Shown in pieces: positions 10,564 to 21,942 of a stretch of 64,000 bases of DNA. Position 1 is the stretch's first letter; every line of letters starts with the position of its first letter. This stretch comes from Erythroxylum novogranatense (Eukaryota; Streptophyta; Magnoliopsida; Malpighiales; Erythroxylaceae), in contig CM057227.1 in assembly GCA_029891385.1 (NCBI GenBank), positions 58,777,567 through 58,841,566 of the forward strand, given 5' to 3'. Below the pieces are notes generated by a model, which was not told the origin of the DNA, searched no databases, and saw nothing but the letters and a program-made list of their open reading frames with translations. Both the position numbers and the translations under genes were made by a program.

Positions 10564-11619
10564 TTGCCCAGGACTAGTAGGAGGCATGATGCCATATGGG
10601 TTATTGTGGATAGGTTGACCAAGTCAGCTCACTTTTTGGCGATTAGACAGACTGATTCTTTGCATGTGCTGGCAAAGAAGTACATTGATGAGATCGTGAG
10701 GTTGCATGGGATCCCGGATTCGATAGTGTCTGACAGGGATCCTCGGTTTACTTCGAGATTTTGGGGCAGTTTGCAGGAAGCTTTGGGGACGAAGTTGAAT
10801 TTTAGTACGGCGTTTCACCCTCAAACGGATGGTCAATCTGAGAGGACTATTCGGACACTTGAGGGGATGCTTCGGGCTTGTGTGATGGATTTTCGAGGAG
10901 CATGGGATGAGCATTTTCCATTGGTCGAATTTGCTTATAACAATTCGTACCATTCGAGCATTCAGATGGCTCCATATGAGGCTTTGTACGGTCGGAGATG
11001 TAGGACTCCGATCTGTTGGGATGAAGAAGGAGAGAGACAATTGGAAAGACCAGAATTGATTCAGACAACAGTTGAGAAAGTCAATCTGGTTAAGCAGCGA
11101 CTTAAGGCAGCACAGGATAGGATGAAGAGCTATGTTGATGCTCACCTAAAGGAGATGGAGTATGATGTCGGTGAGAAAGTGTTCCTTAAGACGTCTCCTT
11201 GGAAAGGAGTGATGAGATTTGGCAAGCAGGGTAAGTTGAGTCCGAGGTATGTGGGTCCTTATGAGATCCTTGAGAGGATTGGACCACTAGCCTACAGGTT
11301 GGCGTTACCTCCGGAGTTGTCGCAGATTCACGATGTTTTCCATGTGTCGATGTTGAGGAGGTATAGATCGGATCTGTCACATGTCATTCAGACTAGTGAG
11401 GTTCAGTTGTGAGATGATCTGAGTTATGAGGAGCAACAAGTAGAGATTTTGGATACCAAGGACAAGGTCCTCAGGAACAAGACGGTTCAATTAGTCAAGG
11501 TCCTGTGGAGGAACCATTCGGTAGAGGAGGCTACATGGGAGCCATTGGAAGCTATGCGGGAGAAGTATCCGCATCTCTTTGATGATTTAGGTAAATTTCG
11601 AGGACGAATTTTCTTTTAA
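10564..11619 (+). pseudogene. gypsy pol tail: integrase core and C-terminal chromodomain-like region
   Basis: The frame opens with LPRTSRRHDAIWVIVDRLTK, the start of the gypsy integrase core just past its first catalytic aspartate region. RDPRFTSRFW carries the second catalytic Asp and PQTDGQSERTIRTLEGMLRA the Glu. WDEHFPLVEFAYNNSYHSSI, PYEALYGRRCRTP and the GKLSPRYVGPYEI motif follow. A single TGA at 11410-11412 interrupts the frame, most simply CGA to TGA. The frame then stays open to 11619 through VLWRNHSVEEATWEPLEAM, typical of the chromodomain-like end. The 5' boundary is the copia insertion, not a start codon. The core sits in the nucleus during cDNA insertion. Confidence 0.9.
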
Positions 11620-11631
11620 AAGGGGGAGAAA
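11618..11631 (+). other. Polypurine tract
   Basis: AAAAGGGGGAGAAA lies immediately upstream of TGTTAGACC, the LTR start. It overlaps the stop of the pol frame, as in many plant gypsy elements. Confidence 0.9.
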
Positions 11632-12292
11632 TGTTAGACCCCGAATTTTTTTATATGATGATATTAAGCATGAATTGTGATAATTATGTGATTAAGGCTT
11701 AGTTTGATTTATTTTGGAATATTAATGGAGAATCGAGATGTAATGTGTATAATGTTATGTAAATGATCATGAAAAGGCTAAAATGTGTGAGGGCATTTTG
11801 GGAAAATGACTTAGGTTGAAGAAGGTTTAGGCTTATGAGAAGGGTAACTTAGTCTTTGTTCCCTTTAGGTTTAAGGGAAAGAAATTAAAAGAGAAAAGAA
11901 AAGAGAAGAAAGTAAAGAGAGAAGAGGAAAGAAGGGGATTAGTGTCGTCGGTGAAGGAAGAGGAGAAGAAGAAAGAGTTTTGCGATTTCAGCGATTTTCG
12001 GTAGATTAAAGACGTTTTCTGGTAAGTTTAAGTCCTTTCTATCTTGTTTCTGGATGGATTAAACCTTAAGATAGCTTGGATTGAGTAGAATCGAAGGTTT
12101 TAGGGTTTTAGGGCTTAAGTGTGGGGATTTCCTTGGGTTGATGTGTTTGTGTGGGATTTGAAGCTTAGATGGGTTAGAAATGAATTATAAGACTTGATCT
12201 ATAGCTTGGTTGTGTTGAATTTGAGTTTGGATAAGAATTGAAGATGAGAAATCCAGAAAATCTGAGTTTCAGAGTCGAGCTCCAGACCTGCA

Positions 12293-12524
12293 CGTCGCGA
12301 CGTGCGTATGAACATGCCACGACTTGCGAGGAAGGAAGGCAACGTCGCGACGAATTAATGTTTATTCGCCGCAACGTGTGGCAACTTGCTTGTCGCGACG
12401 TGCGGCAGCTTGTTCGCCACGACGTGCGAGAGAGGAGCGTTCGTCGCGACGTGCGTGAAGGACGACGTTGCGATGTACGAAGGAGTTTGGCTCGTCGCGA
12501 CGTGTGAAGGCCTTCGCCACGGCG
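12293..12524. repeat. Palindromic CGTCGCGACG array, ten units of ~24-25 bp
   Basis: Cores start at 12293, 12315, 12343, 12367, 12391, 12415, 12442, 12466, 12493 and 12515. Four are exact CGTCGCGACG and one is TGTCGCGACG; the rest are degenerate. The consensus unit is TTCGTCGCGACGTGCG plus about eight variable bases. The last unit (CGCCACGGCGA) resembles the last unit of the array at 29784. Confidence 0.9.
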
Positions 12525-13097
12525 AACATCCGATTGGCTGAAGTGAGATTTTGCGTATTTTGGGCATATCTTGGGCTTCAGATGTCCGATTGAGGTGATT
12601 TTAGATTCGTTATGAACTAGAGAAAAAGGACTACAGGTTGGGAGGTTCGGAAATTGCCGCTTAGGATTTGGGAATTTTAGGAGGAGGTCGAATATAGACT
12701 TTTAGTACGATATGTCAAATTTGCAAGCTTTGATTTCTTTCTGTGGATATTGATTATATGAAAACTTGGTTTATTATAGGAAACCAAGCCGATTTGACCC
12801 AATCGCAAGAGGAAGGACACCAGTGAGTCGACTACTCGAGCGATATTAGGTGGGTAATATGTTTATGGTTATTGTGTGTATGGGCAAATTGCCTGATGTA
12901 TGCTTGCTTGCATTATGTGAAATTACTTGTGTTGAATTATATGAGAATATTGAATATGCATTGTGATTAAAATTATGCATGGCATGATAGGCCTTATGGA
13001 AATGGACAAGAATGAGAATTTAGAAAACTGTGAAAAATGCTTTGAGCATGAATCGAATGGATTATATGATTTGTTTGGGTAAGAGAGTTATGGATAG

Positions 13098-13149
13098 AGT
13101 CACGTGCACGTTGACAGTAAAGCCTTCTCCCGGCTGCTCGCTTGTGGCA
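13098..13149 (+). promoter_or_regulatory. Conserved LTR module with G-box (copy B)
   Basis: It starts GTCACGTGCACGTTGAC and ends CTCGCTTGTGGCA, matching 331-380 and 30836-30890. The flanks differ much more than the module does. Confidence 0.55.
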
Positions 13150-13428
13150 ACGAGATCCTTGAGAAATCGGACTCGGATAGTTTACAGATTTACCTTTGGT
13201 TCATCCGGATCGTTTACGGAACTCTCGAACCATTTGTTTGTGCATTGCATAATGGATTTGATAGAAAAGATGCATAATAATTGTTACGTTGAGAAACAGA
13301 AATTGCATGACATATGCTTATATGAATGTGAATCAATTGATGAATATTAACTTTCTATGAGCTTGTGTATAGATTTATATTGCTTGATTGTGTGGCTCGT
13401 TGCCAATGGCTATAAACGTATATGCCAC

Positions 13429-13444
13429 TGAGCTTCGCAGCTCA
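13429..13444 (+). other. Conserved LTR hairpin (copy B)
   Basis: TGAGCT-TCGC-AGCTCA has the same six-pair stem as copy A with a different loop. A C-rich pyrimidine tract follows. Confidence 0.5.
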
Positions 13445-13871
13445 CCCCCTTACTCTCCCTCCTCAAAGTGCGGATCGAGGCGATTATCGACCTTGCAAGG
13501 CATCAGAAACTTCAAGCTAGTTAGGAGCCTTGTATAAGTTAGTACTTTGGTTAGCCCACCAGCATTTCATCATGGAGCATACTTTTGAATTCTGGGATTA
13601 AATTTCATTATGTAATATGTTATATTTCGAGAATACTTGTTGAATTTCTTGAATGCAATTGACATATGGTTTATGTATTTGAGATGGTTAATGCATGTTT
13701 AGAATGCATGTGTAGAATGTGAGTATGTATATGTATGAGTATATGTATGTGTGAATCGAATGGTTATTGGTATGGATGTTGGGATCGGGTTTGAAGGTAA
13801 TTGGGCGCCCATCGCCGGCGCAATCCGAGGGGCCGCCTCGGGGATCGGACATACGGGGCCCGGGCCCAACA

Positions 13872-15000
13872 ACAACAAATTAAACTTGAGCAACCCAAGG
13901 CTAATCTAATAACTCTAAGAGAGTTAGCTGCCCTATATTTGACATGAAGGTCTTTAAGCATCACTTTTCCAAATGTTGCTAAACGTATTACTTTTGAGCT
14001 TAAGTCTGGATAAATCCATCTTTTTCCCAACTTTCATGGTTTTGCAGGTGAGGATGCTTACAAGTATTGGAAGCACTTCAAGAAGTTGTGTGCCAGCTTC
14101 CCTCACCATAATATCATAGAAAAACTCCTCATCTAGTACTTCTATGAAGGACTATTGCCTACGAATAGGAGCTTAGTAGATACAACAAGTAGTGGAGCAC
14201 TGTGTGAAAAGAATCCTATAGAGGCTAGAATTTTAATTGAGCATATGATAGCTAATATCTAAAATTTTGGTATTCAAAATAATTTCCATCGGGTAAATGA
14301 GGTAAAAAATTCATCTACAAAATATCGTTTATATGAACTAACATTCTTTTTTAGGCAAATTGTTGTTAGGAAGTCACAGGTGAAAGCCTGTGGTGTATAT
14401 GTAAATACTAACCATCCAAAAGATGGTTATCTAACTCGAAAAGATGAAAACATAAAGTATGTAATTGTTGTAGGGGAAGTTTTGCCAACAATACAACCTT
14501 ATTCCCAAAACTGTAACCCAGGTTGGAGAGAACACTTAAACCTAATTTATAAAGGGAATAGGTAGTAAAACTACTTCCTAAACAGGCCACAGGGTATACA
14601 ATAATTTCCACCTAGACCATAAGCCCCCTCCTCTACCTCAGGTATATTGTTGGAAGATATAGTTAATTCTTTTGTAACTGACACTTTGTAATTCCAATAG
14701 GATGTGCAACCGTTTCAACAAAAGACCAAATATAAATTTCACGAGATAAGGTATAACATTCAAAACTTGAAGGATAAGGTAAGACAGATGGTAGTATCTA
14801 TCAAACATTTAGAACCTCAAAGAAGAGGAAATCTGCCATCACAACCTAAGACTAATATGAAGAATTTTAGTGCAATCATTGTGAGGAGTGGTATGAAGCT
14901 TGAGGATCCTAAGAGGATTATATAAAGGATGTTAGTGAAAAAGAAATTGAAAAGGATTTTAAAAAAGTAAGGGATATACCATTTAATTTAAAGGTAAATG
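13872..15000 (+). pseudogene. Athila-type gag remnant
   Basis: At about 14040-14260 the plus strand translates to GEDAYKYWKHFKKLCASFPH, then a TAG, then YFYEGLLPTNRSLVDTTSSG and EARILIEHM. This is the diagnostic end of the Athila Gag capsid region; the TAG most simply replaces CAG. At 14710-14925 comes a QNLKDKVRQMVVSIKHLEPQ-like stretch and FSAIIVRSGMKLE, the segment that links Gag to protease in Athila elements. Upstream and downstream the frame is lost. No LTR was found, so the element is an old, truncated copy. Confidence 0.8.
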
Positions 15001-18000
15001 TTGAATCCCAAATTTTTGTTAAAATGAACCTCTACCTTTCCCTAGCAGGTTAGCAAAGTCATGATCTACCCCTAGTGGTTTTCTAATTTTGCTAGCGATG
15101 TGGCTCTTCCCTTCCGAAGATGAATACTCAAGTGTTACTTTATGAAAATATACCCATAATAGAAGTGTTTTGCATGAGCTTATGTCTAAAGTGAACCTAG
15201 GATGCCACCTTTTCAGTAGAATGGGTTGTCTAAGCATATGTTAAGGCCTTACTTCTATGATTTTCTTGGCATTTTCTTCAGTGTTAAATATAAAAATAAA
15301 ATTTTCATTATCCTTTACCTTTATATTCATAAGTCCTATGTTTTTCCATTCCATAGTTGCCTATTTTTGTACAGCAAGGAAGTAACGTCTCTTCTTCAAA
15401 AATAATGTAACTACAAATTTGTTCCATTTTCTAACTCCCTATTGCAACACCTAGGCTAGAGGCTAAATAGGTTCCCACTCCTTCAACTCTATATATCTAA
15501 GTTTCTCTAGTGTACTTGAATCCCCAAAAATAGAGCTTTAAGTGACTTTCCTCACTATAGACTCTTGACTCTTACTAGTTTTGGATCCTGGAATAGTTAG
15601 AAAATCTGAAGGGTATAACCAATTTGGAGGTTATGCTAATGTGTTATCAATGGGGCTTTCAGCTAGGCTGTTTTGTTTGTTTGTATGAAAACCAACATTT
15701 TTTAGTTCATGTTACACATAGTGGTTTGTAAGTTATTAAAAATGGAAAGGTGGGGTGGCTAGTGGTTGATTGGTTATGGTGAAGGGCTGTTAGAGAAAAG
15801 GGTGCATCTTATCCGTTTAGACAAAACTTAAAAATTACAATTACTTTGATTTGATTGGTTGGTTGTATTTAACATTTTAGGTAATTTTGGATATGTTTCT
15901 TTGGTTAAAATATGATATTAACTGTGGTCATTTTTTAGCCTATATCTCTCTTTAGATAAAATAAGTTAAAGAGAAGATAAGCAAAACCTAACACAAGTTT
16001 GTAGTTAAATGATGTTTTTTTTTCTAGAAACAAGATTTAATAGCATGATTTTATGCAAGAGCAATTCAAAGCATATTTCACATGAAAAAGAAGTTAAAGT
16101 GAATTACATGGCTCCAAGTATGGGCAAGTCAGTGCTCATGTTCCTTTCTAGATGGAAGTTTTAAGTTTTAGTGTGATACATGTCCTGAGATACGACAATG
16201 TCCTAAATCGTGTTCACAATAAAATCCTCTATTTAAAGAGCAGTGAAAACCTTAATTAAGGGAGTTCTTTTGTTTGTTTTCAGTTTTTCAAGTTTAAAAT
16301 TAAGATTAATAGAACAAGGCTTTAAATTGTCTTTAACAAGGAAAGAGATCTAAGATCATCCTAACAAAATGGAATACATTCAAAGATTGAGATCTATATT
16401 AAGAAAGATACTTTAAATATTCCTTCAATACTTTGTTTGTTTTTATTGTTGTAACAATAGTGAGTGGCTAAATCTTTGTTGATGTTTCAATAAGAAGAAA
16501 CCTATTTTATGGATTGATTTAAGTTATTTTATAAAAGAGTTTTATATTTATAAAGTATCATTGTTATTCTTAATGTTAATTGAATAAAAGAAAGCTTAAA
16601 TTAAATATTAATTTATATGCGACATTTGAAAAACATATTTGCAAAGCAACTTAAGCATTGATTTTAGATTTGAATGGGGTTTTAGAAATAGATTTACATG
16701 ACTATTTTGGCATTAAAGCCAAACATTTTAGTAAATTTTGTACATCTCAATGTGTTCTTAAATGTTTTGATTAGGTTGTAAATATTGATATATGACAATT
16801 CATTAACTTAGAAAATTTCACAGACCTAAATTATAAAATCTCTTAAATAATTATATCGTGAGTATAAAATGATGCTAGGAGAAATTTTATCTCGATGTTT
16901 CATTATATTTGATTTTATATCATTAATGATTTTTTCTCTAGTGATGTTTTAATCTATATTGGTGGTTTATATTGAAACAATCACAATCTTTATTATTGAC
17001 TAGGTATTGCTAGGAGAAATAGACTTAGAATTATTAATTCATCATGAGCATTATACTTTCAACTTAGGAATCTCTAATAAAAATGTTGACTAAGTATCAT
17101 CATGATCACTAACTTCAATTATAGAAGTTATGATAAAAGATGTAATCAATGAATACATATGTCAATTATTTTCCATTATTATTTTATTTTCCAATTGACT
17201 TCTTAGATGGTGTATTTTATATTCATTATATAGCTTGAACGTGCTCTCATTTTGAAACTAGCATTTTGTTTCTTTTCATTAGATTATTATATCTTCACTT
17301 ATAGGTGTCCATTAAAACATTTTCGATTTATTATATGTTTGTAATGGCATGCTTACAAAAAAAGTAGAAATGTATATCATGTAAGAGGGGTGCTAGTGAT
17401 TCTTACATTAAAAATTCTTCAAACAATTAAATCCATTTTATAAGTAAGAACATTTGAAATTAAATATTAAATTTATTGAAACACATAAACACATAATTAG
17501 AAGAGTGAATCACTCTTTATAATATAACAAATTTAATGTTAACTTATCAATGCATAGATTTTTTCATCAAATTCTTCTAACTAGACATGCATACCTGAAT
17601 GAAATGGAATTCATAACTAATTGTCATGTCCTCAACCTTAATACTATAAGTTCTAGGCAAGTGGATATATCATTTTTAGTATTGTAGAAATGAGTAGAAT
17701 ATCAAATTATATTTAATAGCTAACCATTTAGAAGTTATGAACTTATTTATATTTATAGTTATATAGTTATATGTGGGTTATATCTTTTAATAATGGTTAT
17801 ATTGTCATTACTTTCAAGAATATAAAAGCAATCGGGTAATTTAGACATACACTTTACTCTCACTTAAATATTCTTATTTGTAGACCAAAGGAATTTGAAA
17901 TGGAATACTTAATAAGTAAATACTTAACCCTTTTGAATTTATTAAGCATCAAACAAATGTCCAGTGATGGAATGATGTAATTTATATTACAATAAACCTT

Positions 18001-20230
18001 TTCTTCTTTCTTTATTTATTTCTTTCTTTCTTGCATCTTCATGTAGTATAAATTGTATTAAATAGAATCACCACACTTATTTAGTCATATACTTCTCTAA
18101 CCTTTCTTCCTCACTTTCATCACACTCATCGTCTTCTCTATCATTAGAAACTCGTATTTCTCCCTCATCTATATCTTACCACATTACATTTTATTTCCCT
18201 TCCTCTACTATAATTTGATCATTCCTTCTTATATCATACTTTCCACTAAAATTAAAATTATTTATTATCAATGCATTCTTCATTATAGTCACTCAAAAGC
18301 TTATTTGTAATTTTTTTATTGTCATCCTCTTGTTTTCCTTTATCAATCTCATCAATAATCTTTTTCATTACATCAGATCCTTAATTTAATCTAAAAAATA
18401 TTATTCTCATATTTGGGATAAATCTCATAACTTAGAACTAGTACTATATCATAATCATTTGTATATGAAACTTCTTCATTTGTCACAATGGTTGGAATGA
18501 AAAGTTCTAATACTTTGTATTTACATTCTTAATAGCATTGTTTGGATCATTTTTAGAGTTTAAAATTAGCTTAATTTATGTTGTCGCAAAATTAAGCATA
18601 TCATATCATTAGTTGTCTCATTATTATTAAATTCAACCAACATATCTTCTAAACTTTCTTATGGAATCCATTAATTAACATTCTCCAATCTACCATATAA
18701 TGTGTAAGTTGTAGTTTTTTCAATCACAAACCAACATTATTTATCTTTATCCATGCCTTAAATTAAAATTTGTTGACTTTCAGAATATTCAATGTTATTG
18801 CCTTTGAAAAAATTGCCCCCATAATAAAATAATATTTCCCTTTCTTGACAAAACTACATCCTACATCATTTAAAAGTAGACACTATTATAAAAAGGGACC
18901 AAAAGTGATTCTATTTACGCATTAAAAACATGCATGTAGAAATGTGTAAATCCTCAAAGTAAAAACAAGCACAAAAATTGAAAAAAATAAATAAGCACTT
19001 CTCAAAATAGAACATATAAAAACAACAACATATTTAGGGAAAGAAACCTACAAATTGCATATAATATATATAGTATGCATAATGTATCACAATAAACTTA
19101 TGGGCTCTTTGGTTTTGTTTTTTATTTGGTTTTTTATCGATGTTTTTCAAATGCTTACAACATGTTTGGTTGAGACTTATGTCCATTTTTTGTTTTTAAA
19201 AATAAGAAAATGACAACAAGTTTATGAAAACATTAAAAAAATCACATTTTTGTATGTTTTTAAAATAGATTTAAAAAAAAACAAAATCTCATTGAGTTTC
19301 TTCCCAACATCTTCAGATTTTTCAGCTTCTCTTACATCTTTAACACCTTTTGCGTTCCAATTTCTCCAAATGTTACCCTTTTCCTATTTGTTTTCGTATT
19401 TTGTGCTTCTTTTACTTTTGGGTTCTTCTAGTAACTTGCCTTCAAAGATTTCTTTGCAATTGGAAATCAACAAAAAAACTTGCCACCTTCACCACCTTCT
19501 CTTCCAATCATCTTCATCTCCTAAAACAACCATTTAACCGAATCCTTCAAAGAATCACATAGTTATTATAACTTAATTGAAAATAAATATATTGTTAATA
19601 TAAAATAATTGAAAATAAATTGGTAATTCATCAAATTCTTTGTTATTGTTGTTTTCTTTCACTTCTCTTATGTGTGAGACTTCCATTCTTTTTCATAGGG
19701 CTATTTAAGTGGTGAAGATGTAAAGAAACACCTCCACCCTCCACATCCTTGATGCTACGTGTCTCATGTCATTTCTTTATAAATTCCTTCCTCTCCCTGT
19801 TATTTGTGAAGTCCAACTCACCAACCCTCTCTTTTATATTCTCTACCACTAAATATATTCGCTATAACCAAGACTTTGTCTCTTCTAAGTCAACTTCTCC
19901 TAGTCTTTGGCTCAGATTTTTATGGTTTGATTCTTACAAGATCGTGTCTTTTGTTCATGATTCTCACTACCAGTTCTAGTAGTGGTGGTCACAGTGATGA
20001 AGATGATGATGGTGATGAAAGTTGTAGTTTAACAACTTCTTAACGGTATGTTAGGAAAATACTGTGTTCTCACTACTAGTTCTGATTGTGTTCTTACTTG
20101 GGTTAGTTTTATGTCTCATTCATGAACCTTTAATCATTAAACATCTAAGCTTTGATTCTTTTCTTTCCCTAATCCCCACCGAGCTAAATGCTTATCAAGC
20201 ATGGTCTTAACTTTAAAAAATGTATCTTTA
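15001..20230. other. AT-rich gene-free stretch
   Basis: I see no supportable gene on either strand; open frames are short and low in complexity. Minor landmarks: a pyrimidine microsatellite (TTTC-rich) at about 17998-18035; a CACTA-like terminus CACTATTATAAAAAGGGACC at 18881; and a PIF/Harbinger-like terminus TGGGCTCTTTGGTTTTG at 19101 preceded by TTA. No partner ends were found, so none of these is annotated as an element. The stretch probably consists of old transposon debris. Confidence 0.6.
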
Positions 20231-21035
20231 TTAATATGAAAAATTAACATTCCTCATCCTCTAAACCCACTTGTTCTTGGGCTCAAGTCTCTCAACCCTT
20301 GAAGACCTTTGTATGTTATAACATTATTAACTTTCCAATATATATTATCTTTACGCCACTGCCTCTGCTTATTTCCCTTTGGAAGAAATGTATCCACAGT
20401 GTCATAAGGTATCCATAGGTAATTAAAAGCTAACTTTAATCTACGCACCAAATTGTTTGACATTAAATATGCATCTTCATCTACTAATACAACTATTTTT
20501 GGTTCTAAACTCCTAAGTGATTTCAAAAGCATGGTTTGAACTATTGACATAGATAAGGAAAAGCAAGAGGAAGAAGTTGATTCGAAAGAGTAAAGATTCA
20601 AGTTTGTACTAGGAATACTAGGAAGTGTCTCTTCAGGTATGTAATGAAACAACATGTGACAATTTATAACTATTGTTTTACTACTTTTTATGTACACTAC
20701 ATGTTTCGCTTGAAGAGTTTGATTAAAGATGAGAATCCATCTATATAGCTTGAAGGAACTACTCTAAATTCCATCGTTACATGCCATGACCTAGCAAAGT
20801 TGATCAACTTTGAGATGAGATCTTCATAAGAAAGATCAGTGATAGATGGGACATCTATTAGCAATAACATCAATAAGAGTAGGAATTTTCATATAATATG
20901 TCAAACTTAGATCGACAATATGAACCAATGAATACCCTTTTACAGCTTCTAATATGGCAAATTTTGCAGTAATGAAACCGAACCTATGCCTCGGAGTTAA
21001 ATCAACGAAACTAGAAACCTTGAAGATTAAGAACT
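20231..21035 (-). pseudogene. GRAS-family transcription factor pseudogene, SCL32-like
   Basis: Three minus-strand frames join by homology to the C-terminal two thirds of a GRAS domain. Frame one (about 21035-20860): VSSFVDLTPRHRFGFITAKF, EAVKGYSLVHIVDLSLT; VHIVDL at 20926-20909 is the VHIID motif. Frame two: YEDLISKLINFARSWHVTME and VVPSSYIDGFSSLIK. Frame three (20697-20300): INCHMLFHYIPEETLPS, IVVLVDEDAYLMSNNLVRRL, FNYLWIPYDTVDTFLPKG. The tail RVERLEPKNKWV, stop, RMRNVNF ends at 20231. GRAS proteins are nuclear regulators. Frameshifts and stops rule out function, and the N-terminal region is missing. The closest family remembered is SCARECROW-LIKE 32; the subfamily is less sure than the GRAS call. 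Confidence 0.85.
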
Positions 21036-21734
21036 TGTGAGTATCAATAGTAAGACTATTAATATGTGCTTAATTGATTATGAATTTATTTCATAACACT
21101 TAGTGATTATTGCTATGAAAATGCTTAGGATACTCACTTCAGTTCATTTTTATTTTAGGTACAATTCAAAAGTGAAAGAGCTAAAATGAGTCAAAAACAT
21201 TATGTTTGAGTTGTTTTATGAAGATTCATACTCACTTGTCTTCATGGAGCAAGAACGAGAAGGATTAGAGCAAGAGGAGACAAGAAAATACTAAAAGGAA
21301 TGAAGATTAGCACAAGTCAAGGTCATAAGATCCATCGTGAGAGGTTTGTCATGCCGATGACACACTTATCATAGGCGTGACATTAGTTGCATTGGTGTGA
21401 CAGCCCATGTCACACCCATGTAAGGTGTCTCACAGTCGTGAGACACCACTCACAGTCATGAGACATTACTAGCTCATCGAAAACCCTATTTTTTGGTATA
21501 AAAAAGATGTTTTGTGATGGTGGAGGCATGTTTTTGATTTGGGAAAATTTGAATAGCTGATAATGAGGTTTCGAGAGAATGAAAAGGGGCAAACCTCTCA
21601 TTCTTTAGAGAGCCATAGAGAGCTAGACATTTCAATACCGGTTCGGAGGTGACATCGACGTCAATGAACCCAGTTAAACATATTCTTCATTATGTTTATT
21701 ATTCTTACCCTTTTTAGGGATTGATTATGTTATC
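21036..21734 (+). mobile_element. LTR-like fragment with short-period array and TATA box
   Basis: No coding frame is present. A 20-bp-period repeat (21333-21470) is followed by GGTATAAAAAAG at about 21497 and a leader-like segment with a purine-rich part (about 21570-21620). This order (U3 array, TATA, R) is what a retrotransposon LTR would show. Its edges are not visible: the right edge is the truncated copia LTR at 21735. Family assignment is open. Confidence 0.4.
21333..21470. repeat. 20-bp-period palindromic array upstream of a TATA box
   Basis: Seven consecutive units of 20-21 bp begin CGTGAGAGG, GATGACAC, CGTGACATT, TGTGACAGC, CATGTAAGG, CGTGAGACAC and CATGAGACAT. Arms TCACAGT and GTGAGAC create overlapping inverted repeats such as GTGTCTCACAGTCGTGAGAC. 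Confidence 0.75.
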
Positions 21735-21942
21735 TATAATCTTCATTATTAATGTCTCTAACGTGATGAAGATTGTTTCCTTCTTGATTTCACCTTGATT
21801 TATGTCTTGCCAATTCAAGATTGATGTAGTCTTGATGTATTTGACTCAAAATTACCTGAAATAATTCCTTAACTAATTCTATATATTTTATTATTATCAA
21901 AACATAAAGGAATTTAATTTGTCAACCACCATTGGTCCAACA
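21735..21942 (-). mobile_element. Truncated 3' LTR of SIRE-like copia
   Basis: It matches the first 208 bases of the right LTR (28490-28698 on the plus strand) almost base for base, ending in CCAACA at 21942. The homology stops abruptly at CTATAATCTTC (21735), so about 0.9 kb of LTR and its target duplication are lost. The minus strand just inside reads AAAAAGGGGGAGAT, the polypurine tract. Confidence 0.85.

Larger units (their letters stand above)
10562..13871 (+). mobile_element. Ty3/gypsy retrotransposon, 3' third (integrase tail, PPT, 3' LTR)
   Basis: Integrase resumes at 10564 immediately after the copia LTR. It continues into a chromodomain-like C terminus, a polypurine tract and a 2.2-kb LTR. 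The chromodomain and the large LTR point to a chromovirus, probably Tekay-like; the clade is an inference. Gag, protease, RT and the 5' LTR are absent and would lie left of the window if the copia nest is removed. Confidence 0.85.
11632..13871 (+). mobile_element. gypsy 3' LTR (about 2240 bp)
   Basis: It runs from TGTTAGACCCCG to GGGCCCAACA. Landmarks in order: a purine-rich segment (11876-11960); a splice-donor-like GGTAAGTTT (12020); the palindromic array (12293-12524); a GGTGGGTAATATG block (12851) shared with the window start; the G-box module (13098); the GAGCT hairpin (13429); and a GC-rich terminal segment. Two or three AACA repeats at the end leave a few bases of uncertainty. Confidence 0.85.

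Noticed and set aside
10624..11145. 173-residue minus-strand frame
   Set aside because: It is antisense to well-identified gypsy integrase.
13699..14030. Minus-strand frames over the LTR end
   Set aside because: They overlap the GC-rich LTR terminus and antisense Athila gag.
18881..18900. CACTA transposon terminus
   Set aside because: CACTATTATAAAAAGGGACC fits the motif, but no inverted partner, subterminal repeats or transposase were found.
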